A stretch of DNA of 64,000 bases from NCBI GenBank assembly GCA_964344055.1, contig CAYFLT010000002.1, positions 101,629 through 165,628 on the forward strand, given 5' to 3'. Under the pieces are notes generated by a model. That model saw nothing but the letters and a program-made list of their open reading frames with translations. It was not told the DNA's origin and did not search any database. The translations under genes and the position numbers were made by a program. Source of the DNA: OFTM10 sp964344055 (GTDB lineage: Bacteria > Actinomycetota > Acidimicrobiia > Acidimicrobiales > Aldehydirespiratoraceae). Shown here in pieces: positions 1-7,251 of this stretch; within the stretch, counting starts at the first letter, position 1, and the number at the start of each line of letters is the position of its first letter.

Positions 1-84
1 ACCTCGAGCCCTGCGATGTCCGTCATCAGTCCCCCCGGATCCGTCGGCTCGCTCTACGGCACAGTAGCGCGAGCGGGCCGTTGA
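1..84 (+). CDS. 3' end of an open frame running in from the left edge
   Basis: An open frame enters at base 1 and stops with TGA at 82-84, giving 27 residues that end GSLYGTVARAGR. It contains the element PPGSVGS, which vaguely recalls the Gly/Ser repeats of the next gene, so it may be the tail of a related protein or simply an open stretch. The promoter-like 23-mer at 83-105 begins inside its stop codon. With so little visible I cannot assign a function, and the frame may not be coding. Confidence 0.25.
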   Translation, partial: TSSPAMSVISPPGSVGSLYGTVARAGR

Positions 85-105
85 ATCCGAACGGCGCCTA
101 TGGTT
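83..105 (+). promoter_or_regulatory. Promoter-like 23-mer, copy 1
   Basis: This 23-mer matches 20 of 23 bases of the segment at 471-493. It ends in a TATGGT -10-like hexamer (99-104), which fits the actinobacterial TANNNT consensus. It lies 32 nt before the SIGSAGS repeat gene. No good -35 is seen at 16-19 nt, so it could instead be an activator site or an extended -10 promoter. Confidence 0.4.
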
Positions 106-136
106 CGGGGATCGGGCCTCGCGGTAGCGTCCGTCC

Positions 137-451
137 ATGGCCTCCCAGCATTCCCTCGGGTCCGTGGAATCCGCCTACTCGATGTGTTCGGTGAGGTCCG
201 TCGGCTCTGCGGGCTCGGTGCTGTCGATCGGGTCCGCCGGCTCGGTGCTGTCGATCGGGTCCGCCGGTTCGATCCTGTCCATCGGCTCCGCCGGTTCGAT
301 CCTGTCGATCGGTTCGGCGGGCTCGGTGCTGTCGATCGGGTCCGTTGGTGCCGGCCTGTCGATCGCCGGTCGACCGATCCGGGGCCGTGAGCTGATGCTG
401 GTGGCGACGATGACGGCCGGCGTGATCGGGCTCGCCGTGCGGCGGCGGTGA
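137..451 (+). CDS. Small protein of SIGSAGSVL nonapeptide repeats with a C-terminal membrane anchor
   Basis: The predicted product has 104 residues. A short N-terminus starting MASQHSL leads into six near-perfect nine-residue units (consensus SIGSAGSVL, about residues 21-74, encoded by 27-nt repeats at 197-358). A linker with GRPIRGRE follows, then one hydrophobic segment (about residues 85-100) ending in three arginines, as expected of a C-tail membrane anchor. Regular Ile/Ala/Val-Leu spacing among Gly and Ser could form a beta-solenoid. Codon third positions are almost all G or C, which supports real coding. I recall similar low-complexity actinobacterial proteins, but no function is known to me. 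The ATG has no strong ribosome-binding site. Confidence 0.6.
   Translation: MASQHSLGSVESAYSMCSVRSVGSAGSVLSIGSAGSVLSIGSAGSILSIGSAGSILSIGSAGSVLSIGSVGAGLSIAGRPIRGRELMLVATMTAGVIGLAVRRR
197..358 (+). repeat. Six tandem 27-nt repeats inside the SIGSAGS gene
   Basis: Six consecutive 27-bp units each encode S-(I/V)-G-S-(A/V)-G-(S/A)-(V/I/G)-L, at 197-223, 224-250, 251-277, 278-304, 305-331 and 332-358. The middle units differ mainly at third positions and by Val/Ile exchange, and the last is the most diverged. This fits unit expansion and contraction within the gene. Confidence 0.85.
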
Positions 452-470
452 ACGTCACCACCTCGCCGCG

Positions 471-493
471 GAATCCGAATGGCGACTACGGTT
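471..493 (+). promoter_or_regulatory. Promoter-like 23-mer, copy 2
   Basis: This is the second copy of the element at 83-105, with three mismatches. It carries TACGGT (487-492) as a possible -10 box and sits 52 nt before the preferred start of the HMG-CoA-synthase-like gene. Its presence argues against an earlier in-frame ATG at 479, because that start would lie within the element. Confidence 0.4.
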
Positions 494-544
494 GAGCGGT
501 CGGACGCGACCCGCCTGTGGGCGCGCAACCAGGAGTGCACATCA

Positions 545-1954
545 GTGACCAGAGGAATCCTCGGCTACGGCGCCCACGTCCCCTACTACCGCCTCCAGCG
601 GTCGGCGATCGGCGCCACGCTCGGATCTGGCGGCGGCAAGGGCAGTCGTGCGGTCGCGAGCTACGACGAGGACGCCACGTCGATGTCGGTCGAGGCGGCC
701 CGGGTGGCGTTGGGGTCGTTCGAGGCCCCGACCCCTGCGGCGGTCTACTTCACGTCGGTCACACCGCCCTATCTCGACAAGACGAACGCCAACGCCATCC
801 ACGCCGCGCTGAACTACCCGAGTGAGGTTTTCGCAGCGGACATGGTCGGATCGGTCCGTTCCACGACGGCCGCGGTGAACGCGGCGCTGCACGACCGTCG
901 TCCGGTGCTGGTCACCGCGGCCGACGTTCGCACCGGACGGCCCGGCAGCGGCGACGAGGCCCAGTTGGGCGACGCCGGCGCTGCAGTGATGATCGGCTCG
1001 GACGACGATGCCCCGGTCATCGCCGAGTGGATCGGAGGGTCGTCCGCCACCCGTGAGTTCCTCGACCGCTGGCGCGAGCCCGGATGGAACTACTCCAGGG
1101 TCTGGGAGGAGCGCTTCGGCGAGTCGGTCTACAAACCGCTCGTGGCGGAGGCTGCCACCCAGGCGTTCAAAGACACCGAGCTGTCGGCGGCCGACATCGA
1201 CAAGGTGATCGTCACCGGCCTGCATGCCCGGGCCGTGCGTGGTGCCGCCGGTGCGGCCGGGGTCGGTGCCGTCCCCATGGCCGAGGACCTCACCGCTGCG
1301 ATCGGCATGACCGGCAGCGCCCACGGTCTGCTGGCGCTGGCCCGCACACTCGACGACGCCTCACCCGACGAGACGATCATGTTGATCTCGCTGGCCGATG
1401 GTTGCGACGTCACCATCTTCCGCACGACGGAGGCGATCGCCGACTACACCCCGACCAAGCCGGTGGCGGCCCAGGTGGCCGAGGGCAACGACAGCCTCGA
1501 CTACGCCAAGTTCCTGACCTGGCGGGGCTACCTCGACCGTGAGCCACCCCGCCGCCCCGACCCGGCTGCTCCCGCGGGTCCGCCGTCGGAGCGAAACACG
1601 GAGTGGAAGTTCGGCTTCATCGGCTCGCGTGATCGCAGCACCGGCGCTGTCCATCTGCCGCCCCAGCGGGTGTCGGTCAAGGGTGGCGCGGTCGACGACA
1701 TGGAGATGGTGCCGATGGCCGACATCGAGGCCACCGTCGCCACCTACACCATCGACCGTCTGGCGTTCTCGCCGTCGCCGCCGACCATTGCGGTGGTCAT
1801 CGACTTCGACGGTGGCGGCCGGTTCACGTCCGAGCTGACCGACGTCGACCCCGAAGAGGTGACGATCGGCATGCGGGTACGCATGACATTCCGTCGTGTG
1901 TTGACTGCCGATGGCGTGCACAATTACTTCTGGAAAGCAACACCAGTTCGATAG
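545..1954 (+). CDS. HMG-CoA synthase-like (thiolase fold) protein fused to a DUF35 OB-fold
   Basis: The 469-residue protein has an N-terminal thiolase-superfamily domain resembling archaeal-type HMG-CoA synthase (about residues 1-330). A C-terminal DUF35/OB-fold segment follows (about 350-469, with the motif LPPQRVSVKG). I chose GTG 545 because AGGAG lies nine bases upstream; the ATG at 479 would fall in the promoter-like repeat. By eye, the segment that carries the nucleophilic Cys in the archaeal enzymes (FACKAGTA) aligns with residues 99-110 here (DMVGSVRSTTAA), which have no Cys. The DUF35 part also lacks the usual CxxC zinc-ribbon pairs. The next gene is a thiolase, so this may be a non-catalytic or acyl-CoA-channelling partner, as in archaeal thiolase/HMGCS/DUF35 complexes. 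That role is inference. Confidence 0.75.
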   Translation: MTRGILGYGAHVPYYRLQRSAIGATLGSGGGKGSRAVASYDEDATSMSVEAARVALGSFEAPTPAAVYFTSVTPPYLDKTNANAIHAALNYPSEVFAADMVGSVRSTTAAVNAALHDRRPVLVTAADVRTGRPGSGDEAQLGDAGAAVMIGSDDDAPVIAEWIGGSSATREFLDRWREPGWNYSRVWEERFGESVYKPLVAEAATQAFKDTELSAADIDKVIVTGLHARAVRGAAGAAGVGAVPMAEDLTAAIGMTGSAHGLLALARTLDDASPDETIMLISLADGCDVTIFRTTEAIADYTPTKPVAAQVAEGNDSLDYAKFLTWRGYLDREPPRRPDPAAPAGPPSERNTEWKFGFIGSRDRSTGAVHLPPQRVSVKGGAVDDMEMVPMADIEATVATYTIDRLAFSPSPPTIAVVIDFDGGGRFTSELTDVDPEEVTIGMRVRMTFRRVLTADGVHNYFWKATPVR

Positions 1955-1989
1955 GACCGGTCGAGAGTCCGGCTCGAGAGGAGCAAGAC

Positions 1990-3189
1990 ATGGGATCACG
2001 CGGAATCAAGGACCAAGTCGCGATCGTCGGCATGGGCTGCACCGCCTTCGGTGAGCATTTCGACCGCTCGATCGAGGACATGATCATCGAGGCGGCCCAT
2101 TCGGCGTACGACTCGGCCGGCATCAGCCAGGACGACGTCGACGCCTTCTGGTTCGGCACCCTCGGTTCGGGCACGTCGGGGCTCACCATCAGCAAGCCGC
2201 TGAAGATCGACTACAAACCGGTCACCCGGGTCGAGAACATGTGCGCCACCGGTTCCGAGGCGTTCCGCAACGCCGCCTATGCGGTGGCGTCTGGTGCGTT
2301 CGACCTCGTCGTCGCCATCGGGGCCGAGAAGCTGAAGGACAACGGCATGTCCGGCCTGGTCAGCGCAGGGGTGCCTGACGACGGCACCAAGACCAACCTC
2401 ACCGCGCCCGCATCGTTCTCGTTGCTCGCGCCCGCCTACGGCGAGAAGTACGGCGTCGACCGGGAGACGATGAAGGACGTGATGACCCGGATCGCGTGGA
2501 AGAACCACTACAACGGCGCCCGCAACCCCCGTGCCCAGTTCCAGAAGGAAGTGAGCAAGGAGACAATCTGCAACGCGCCGCTCATTGCCGGCGATCTCGG
2601 CATCTTCGATTGCTCCGGCGTGAGCGACGGGTCCGCCGCCGCCGTGCTGTGCCGGGCCGAGGACGCCCACAAGTACACCGACAACCCGCTCTACGTGAAG
2701 GCGCTGGCGTTCACGTCGGGTCCGGGTGCCGGTCCGCTGGATCCGGACTACGACTACACCACCTTCGTGGAGGTGGCCCGCTGCGCCGAGGACGCCTACG
2801 AGCAGGCCGGCGTCACCGACCCTCGCAACGAGATCGCGATGGCCGAGGTGCACGACTGCTTCACCCCCACCGAGCTCGTGCTGATGGAGGACCTGCAGTT
2901 CTCCAAGCGTGGCGAGGGCTGGGAAGACGTCATGTCCGGCACGTTCGACCTCGACGGTGAGCTCCCGGTCAACCCCGACGGTGGCCTCAAGAGCTTCGGT
3001 CACCCGATCGGTGCGTCCGGGCTCCGGATGCTCTTCGAGTGCTGGCTCCAGCTGCGCAAGGAAGCGCCGGAGGATCGTCAGATCCTGTCGGTGGACAAGG
3101 GCAAGACCCTCGGCATGACCCACAACCTCGGCGGCCGGCCGGGCGAGTGCGTGAGCTTCGCCGCGATCGTCGGCAGCGAGCTCGGCTGA
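1990..3189 (+). CDS. Thiolase, SCP2/acetyl-CoA acetyltransferase type
   Basis: The 399-residue protein belongs to the SCP-x/Ltp2-like thiolase branch. Visible residues are the nucleophile Cys85 in ENMCATGSEA, His338 in GHPIGASG and Cys387 in GECVSF, so it looks competent for thiolytic or retro-Claisen cleavage of 3-oxoacyl-CoA. Related enzymes in sterol side-chain degradation act as aldolases and need a DUF35 partner, which fits the DUF35 fusion encoded 35 bases upstream. A GAGAGGAG ribosome-binding site precedes ATG 1990. The gene probably belongs to one transcription unit with its upstream partner and the two following genes. Confidence 0.88.
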   Translation: MGSRGIKDQVAIVGMGCTAFGEHFDRSIEDMIIEAAHSAYDSAGISQDDVDAFWFGTLGSGTSGLTISKPLKIDYKPVTRVENMCATGSEAFRNAAYAVASGAFDLVVAIGAEKLKDNGMSGLVSAGVPDDGTKTNLTAPASFSLLAPAYGEKYGVDRETMKDVMTRIAWKNHYNGARNPRAQFQKEVSKETICNAPLIAGDLGIFDCSGVSDGSAAAVLCRAEDAHKYTDNPLYVKALAFTSGPGAGPLDPDYDYTTFVEVARCAEDAYEQAGVTDPRNEIAMAEVHDCFTPTELVLMEDLQFSKRGEGWEDVMSGTFDLDGELPVNPDGGLKSFGHPIGASGLRMLFECWLQLRKEAPEDRQILSVDKGKTLGMTHNLGGRPGECVSFAAIVGSELG

Positions 3190-3226
3190 CGACCGAACTG
3201 CTCGGATCGAAGAGGGGGACAATCAA

Positions 3227-3925
3227 ATGCTCATCGAGAACTCGTTCACCGTCGACGCGCCCATCGAGACGGCGTGGGCGGTGATGACCGACATCCCGAC
3301 CATCGCACCCTGCTTGCCTGGTGCGGTGCTCGAGGGTCAGGACGGCGATTCCTACACCGGGAAGATGAAGGTCAAGGTCGGGCCGGTCACCGCGGAGTAC
3401 AAGGGCGCGGCAGAGTTCGTCGAGAAGGACGACGCGGCGCACAAGGCGGTCATCCACGGCAAGGGCCGCGACTCACGAGGCCAGGGCAATGCCGAAGCCA
3501 TGATCACGGCCCAGATGGCGACCGAGGGCACCGGCACCCGCATCGACATCAGCACCGATCTCAAGATCACCGGCAAGGTGGCCCAGTTCGGGCGGGGCGT
3601 GATGCAGGACGTCAGCGAGAAGCTGCTGGGCCAGTTCGCCGAGTGCCTCGAGGGCAAGCTCGCGTCTGGTGGTGGTGAGGGCGACGCCGCCGGATCCGAT
3701 GATGACGGCCAGACCGCGGCTGCGGCACCGGCCGTCGAACCCGAGGAGGTGGAGGCCCTGGATCTGCTCGAGGTCGCAGGAGGTTCCGTCGCCAAGCGGG
3801 CGATCCCGGTGATCGTGGGTCTGATCGTCGTGGGCGTCCTGTTCTTCGTGAACTCGATCCTGGCCTTCTTCGTCCTCATCATCTTGTTCGCGGGCGGCGG
3901 CTACTTCCTCAGCAGGGGCGCCTGA
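3227..3925 (+). CDS. CoxG-like SRPBCC protein with C-terminal membrane segments
   Basis: The first 145 residues or so are an SRPBCC/CoxG domain, starting LIENSFTVDAP with the motif GKMKVKVGPV and a SEKLLGQFAECLE helix. An acidic Ala/Asp-rich linker follows, then a strongly hydrophobic tail (about residues 188-232) with one or two membrane helices. CoxG helps anchor or mature aerobic CO dehydrogenase-type molybdenum enzymes at the membrane, and a CoxL-like gene lies at 14713-16980 on the other strand. Here, however, the neighbours are thiolase and P450 genes, so a different lipid-binding role is equally possible. The ribosome-binding site is AGAGGGGG. Confidence 0.75.
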   Translation: MLIENSFTVDAPIETAWAVMTDIPTIAPCLPGAVLEGQDGDSYTGKMKVKVGPVTAEYKGAAEFVEKDDAAHKAVIHGKGRDSRGQGNAEAMITAQMATEGTGTRIDISTDLKITGKVAQFGRGVMQDVSEKLLGQFAECLEGKLASGGGEGDAAGSDDDGQTAAAAPAVEPEEVEALDLLEVAGGSVAKRAIPVIVGLIVVGVLFFVNSILAFFVLIILFAGGGYFLSRGA

Positions 3926-3988
3926 CGGCGTGAGCAGTCGGTGCGTACACTCGTGCCGGCGAGACGAGAGGGACACGGGGGGTGTTTG

Positions 3989-5206
3989 ATGACCGCGGTC
4001 GAACCGGTGGATGACTGGGCGGAAGACTTCGAGATCTTCGATCCGGAGTTCGTGAAGGACCCGTATTCGGTGTGGAAGGACCTCCGTGACGGGGGCTGTC
4101 CGTTCGCCCGCACCGAGCGGCGGCAGGTCACCTACATGCCGACGACCTTCCACGGGGTGCGCGATATCGCCGCCGACACCGACACGTGGTCGTCGTTCTC
4201 GGTGTCGGTGACCCCGACACCGGAGACCTACGACGACGAGGGCAACCGACTCCGTTCGATCATCGCGTCGGACAAGCCGGAGCACACCCCAGAGCGTCAG
4301 CTGATGCTGCCGTTCTTCGCGCCGAGGGCGGTCGAGAAGTATCGGGAGCACACCCAGGAGCTGTGCCGCCGGCTCATCCGCGAGTTCATCGAGGACGGCC
4401 GTGCCGACATCGCCGAGAACTACGCCCGCCAGATCCCGCCCCGGATCATCGCGGCGATCCTGGGCATCGATCCCGAGCGGTCCGACGACTTCACCACCTG
4501 GGTCCAGGGCGCACTCGAACTCGGACTCCAGGATCCCGAGGTCCGCGAGCACTACTCGGCGATCATCCGAGAGTTCTTCGTCGACGAGATCGAGGACCGG
4601 ATCGAGAACCCGGGCGACGACCTGATCTCATTCCTCCTGCAGGCGGAGCTCGACGGCGAGCCGGTGCCGATGCCGGTGATCCGCGGCAACGTCGGTCTCA
4701 TGCTGGTTGCCGGGATCGACACCACGTGGAGTTCGATCGGCTCTGCCCTCTGGCATCTGGCGTCGCATCCGGAGGATCGGAAGCGTCTGGTGGACGAGCC
4801 CGAGCTGATCCCGACCGCGGTCGAGGAGTTCCTGCGGGCGTACTCACCGGTGACGATGGCGAGGATCGCCACCGAGGACACGACGCTCGGCGACCGCGAG
4901 GTGAAGGCGGGGGAGCGGGTCATGCTCACCTTCCCGGCCGCCAATCGTGATCCGGAGATCTTCGAGGATCCCGAAGAGGTGATCATCGACCGTCAGCGCA
5001 ACCGTCACATCGCCTTCGGGTCCGGCATCCACCGCTGCGCCGGGTCGAACCTCGCTCGCATGGAGATGACGGTTGCGATCGAGGAGTTCCTGAAGATGAT
5101 CCCCGAGTTCGAACTCGAGGATCCCGACGCCGTCACCTGGGCCGGCGGCCAGGTCCGCGGTCCCCGCCACCTCCCCGTGACCTTCCCCAACCGCACCACC
5201 CTCTGA
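3989..5206 (+). CDS. Cytochrome P450
   Basis: The 405-residue soluble bacterial P450 has the I-helix oxygen-activation motif AGIDTT (241-246), an ExxR helix within VEEFLRAYSP and the haem loop FGSGIHRCAG with Cys350 as thiolate ligand. I prefer ATG 3989 over the upstream in-frame ATG 3941: it gives the normal P450 N-terminus (TAVEPVDDWAEDF) and has a GGGGGG stretch just before it. The gene follows the CoxG-like gene by 63 nt and ends at a cluster of dispersed hairpins. It probably hydroxylates a terpenoid, sterol or fatty acid. No ferredoxin or reductase partner is adjacent. Confidence 0.92.
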   Translation: MTAVEPVDDWAEDFEIFDPEFVKDPYSVWKDLRDGGCPFARTERRQVTYMPTTFHGVRDIAADTDTWSSFSVSVTPTPETYDDEGNRLRSIIASDKPEHTPERQLMLPFFAPRAVEKYREHTQELCRRLIREFIEDGRADIAENYARQIPPRIIAAILGIDPERSDDFTTWVQGALELGLQDPEVREHYSAIIREFFVDEIEDRIENPGDDLISFLLQAELDGEPVPMPVIRGNVGLMLVAGIDTTWSSIGSALWHLASHPEDRKRLVDEPELIPTAVEEFLRAYSPVTMARIATEDTTLGDREVKAGERVMLTFPAANRDPEIFEDPEEVIIDRQRNRHIAFGSGIHRCAGSNLARMEMTVAIEEFLKMIPEFELEDPDAVTWAGGQVRGPRHLPVTFPNRTTL

Positions 5207-5210
5207 ACAA

Positions 5211-5347
5211 ACGGTTCTGGGTGGATTTGCTACCGATTTCCGTCACCCCTCCCACCCAGTTCGGTGTGGTTTCGCTGCAGCACGCGTTCTGGGTGGATTT
5301 GCTGTCGCTTTCCGGCACCCCACTCACCCAGTTCGGTGTGGTTTCGG
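5211..5347. repeat. Two tandem copies of the CTGGGTGG hairpin repeat
   Basis: Two direct copies of a roughly 60-nt unit lie at about 5211-5274 and 5284-5347. Each starts GTTCTGGGTGGATTTGCT and ends CACCCAGTTCGGTGTGG, so CTGGGTG pairs with CACCCAG across about 35 nt. They fill the space between the convergent P450 and TetR genes. Relatives occur at 6076-6189 and 22135-22187. A terminator or REP-like role is likely. Confidence 0.8.
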
Positions 5348-5362
5348 TGTGGCTGTGCGGGG

Positions 5363-6034
5363 TCAGTCGACCTGGAGGTATCCGCCGACGGATTCGACCG
5401 TGGCGTCGATGAACTGCTGGTCGGTACCGGTGTTCATGTGGAGACCGGGCATGCTGACGCGGGCTCGGGTCATGGTGACGACCTGGTCCAGCACGTAGTT
5501 GATGGCCTGGGCCGGCTTCTTGCGGCCGATCTCGGATCGGCGAGTCCACAGCAACTCGTAGATCCGCTCGGACACGTACGCGGATGCCTTCTCCTCTTGC
5601 GCCGCGACCTCCGGATCCTCGAGGGCGAGCTGCAGCCGGGCCCTGGCGACTCCCTCGGTCGCTCGAAGCCGGAGGACCGAATACTCCACGAAGCCGCGAA
5701 CGACGTCGAGGATCGAAGCGTCGGCCCAGCGCTTCGGGTCGGTGGCGTCGTCGGTGGTGGCCATCCACTCGTCGAGCAGGCGGTCGACCATGGCGTAGAT
5801 GAGGGCCTGCTTGTTCGTGAAGTGGTGGTAGACGGACCCGATCGACACACCGGCGCGGTTCGCGATGTCGGCCACGCTCAGCTCTTCGATCGTGGACGTC
5901 TCGAGCTCGGCTTCGACCGCATCGAGGAGGGCGGCCTGGGTGCGCTTGCTCCGCTCCTGTTGAGCCTCTCGGGCCCAGCGGAGATCCGCGATCCACGGCG
6001 AGCGTTCGGGGGTGGCGGCAGGGGAGTCGCTCAT
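5363..6034 (-). CDS. TetR-family transcriptional regulator
   Basis: The 223-residue protein has a TetR N-terminal helix-turn-helix (about residues 30-75) with the typical IANRAGVSIGSVYHHF. An all-helical ligand-binding and dimerisation domain follows. ATG 6034 is chosen because the protein then starts MSDSPAATPERS just before the conserved helices, and TACCGT lies a few bases upstream, which suggests a leaderless transcript. It faces the P450 gene convergently and is followed upstream by hairpin repeats. Its target could be its own promoter or the P450/thiolase set, but no operator is obvious. Confidence 0.88.
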   Translation of the reverse strand: MSDSPAATPERSPWIADLRWAREAQQERSKRTQAALLDAVEAELETSTIEELSVADIANRAGVSIGSVYHHFTNKQALIYAMVDRLLDEWMATTDDATDPKRWADASILDVVRGFVEYSVLRLRATEGVARARLQLALEDPEVAAQEEKASAYVSERIYELLWTRRSEIGRKKPAQAINYVLDQVVTMTRARVSMPGLHMNTGTDQQFIDATVESVGGYLQVD

Positions 6035-6075
6035 TGGTTCAACGGTATCGGCGAGTGGGTCGCCACGACTCCCGA

Positions 6076-6189
6076 CCGAACTGGGTGGGCAGAGTGCTGG
6101 AAGACGGCACTTGGCCCACCCAGAACGGGATCCGCGCGGAACTGGGTGGGTGGGGTGCTGGAAAACAGCAGTTGGCCCGCCCAGAACGG
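6076..6189. repeat. Two further copies of the CTGGGTGG hairpin repeat
   Basis: Copy one (6076-6128) has a perfect ten-base stem, CTGGGTGGGC with GCCCACCCAG. Copy two (6136-6189) has CTGGGTGGG against CCCGCCCAG. Both carry GTGCTGGAA in the spacer. They lie between the TetR start and the aldo/keto reductase stop. Confidence 0.8.
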
Positions 6190-6212
6190 TTGGGGTTGGG
6201 GTTGGGGTAGGG
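6188..6212 (+). other. G-quadruplex-like TTGGGG tract
   Basis: Four G-runs, GGGG, GGGG, GGGG and GGG, are separated by TT, TT and TA. This satisfies the usual G3+N1-7 quadruplex pattern on the plus strand. It directly follows the hairpin repeats and ends five bases before the stop of the minus-strand aldo/keto reductase, so that mRNA would carry the C-rich complement. Confidence 0.5.
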
Positions 6213-6216
6213 TTCC

Positions 6217-7191
6217 TCAGAACAGGTTGTCCCTCGGCGTGTAGGGCTGCTCGAGGAGGGCCTTCTCCTCGTCGCTGAGCTCGACGTCGACGGCGGCGAC
6301 GGCGTCTTCGATGTGCTTGATCTTGGTGACGCCGGCGATCGGGGAGGCGACGACCGGGTTCGCCATCACCCACGCCAGCGCGACCTGGGCCATCGGTAGC
6401 CCCCGGCTAGCGGCGACCTCGGCCACCCGCTCGACGATGGGCCGGTCCCGCGACTCCTCGAAGCGGCGCTGGATGTTCACATCGGTCTCGCTGCGGACGG
6501 TGGTCTCGTCCCACGGTCGGGTCAGCTTCCCCCGAGCCAGCGGGCTCCACGGGATCGCGCCCACGCCCTGGTCGTCGCACAGCGGCAGCATCTCCCGCTC
6601 CTCCTCGCGCATCAGGAGGCTGTAGTGGTTCTGCATCGAGATGAACTTCGCCCAGCCGTGTGACTCGCTGGTGGTGAGCATTTTGGCGAGCTGCCACGCC
6701 CACATCGACGAGGCGCCGATGTAGCGGACCTTGCTGGCCGTGACCACGTCGTGGAGCGCGGCGAGGGTCTCCTCGATCGGCGTGCGGTCGTCGAAGCGGT
6801 GGATCTGGTAGAGGTCGATGTAGTCGGTGCCGAGCCGGCGCAGGCTGTGGTCGACCTCGGCCATGATCGCCTTGCGGGACAGCCCCCGGCTGTTGCGGCC
6901 GCCGGCGCCCCGCATCGGGAAGTAGACCTTGGTGGCAATCACGACTTCGTCGCGGTCGGCCATGTCGTTCAACGCTCGGCCGACGATCTCCTCACTGCTG
7001 CCGAGCGAGTAGGCGTTGGCGGTGTCGAAGAAGTTGACACCGAGCTCCAGTGCTCGCTCGATCATGGCGCGGCTCTCGCCCTCGCCAACCGCCCAGTCGT
7101 GCACCCCGCCGGATGGCTCGCCGAACCCCATGCATCCGACGCAGACCCGGGACACCTCGAGTCCGGATCGACCGAGCTTCGTGTACTTCAT
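6217..7191 (-). CDS. Aldo/keto reductase
   Basis: The 324-residue protein opens MKYTKLGRSGLEVSRVCVG, the classic start of the YajO/YghZ-like AKR branch. It has the TIM-barrel motifs DTANAYSLGSSEEIVG, with the catalytic Tyr region, and DYIDLYQIHRFD. It should reduce carbonyl compounds with NADPH. ATG 7191 is preferred over the adjacent ATG 7194, because AAGGGGGA then sits at a normal distance. It is transcribed divergently from the MFS gene, and a perfect 12-bp palindrome (7221-7232) lies between them. Confidence 0.9.
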   Translation of the reverse strand: MKYTKLGRSGLEVSRVCVGCMGFGEPSGGVHDWAVGEGESRAMIERALELGVNFFDTANAYSLGSSEEIVGRALNDMADRDEVVIATKVYFPMRGAGGRNSRGLSRKAIMAEVDHSLRRLGTDYIDLYQIHRFDDRTPIEETLAALHDVVTASKVRYIGASSMWAWQLAKMLTTSESHGWAKFISMQNHYSLLMREEEREMLPLCDDQGVGAIPWSPLARGKLTRPWDETTVRSETDVNIQRRFEESRDRPIVERVAEVAASRGLPMAQVALAWVMANPVVASPIAGVTKIKHIEDAVAAVDVELSDEEKALLEQPYTPRDNLF

Positions 7192-7211
7192 CATTGTCCC
7201 CCTTGCCCGGT

Positions 7212-7232
7212 AGCGTAACCGAATCATGATTC
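7212..7232 (-). promoter_or_regulatory. Palindromic operator-like site in the AKR/MFS divergent region
   Basis: GAATCATGATTC at 7221-7232 is a perfect 12-bp palindrome. Just downstream on the minus strand is TACGCT (7217-7212), a plausible -10 box 18 nt from the AKR start. The position fits a regulator that blocks the AKR promoter. Confidence 0.4.
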
Positions 7233-7251
7233 TGATCGCCGGGCCACAGCG

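Noticed and set aside
197..358. CRISPR-like array
   Set aside because: The 27-nt units are directly tandem with no spacers, and they keep a coding frame.
5211..6212. Insertion sequence ends
   Set aside because: The repeats are short hairpins with no transposase, no target-site duplication that I could see, and no cargo between them.
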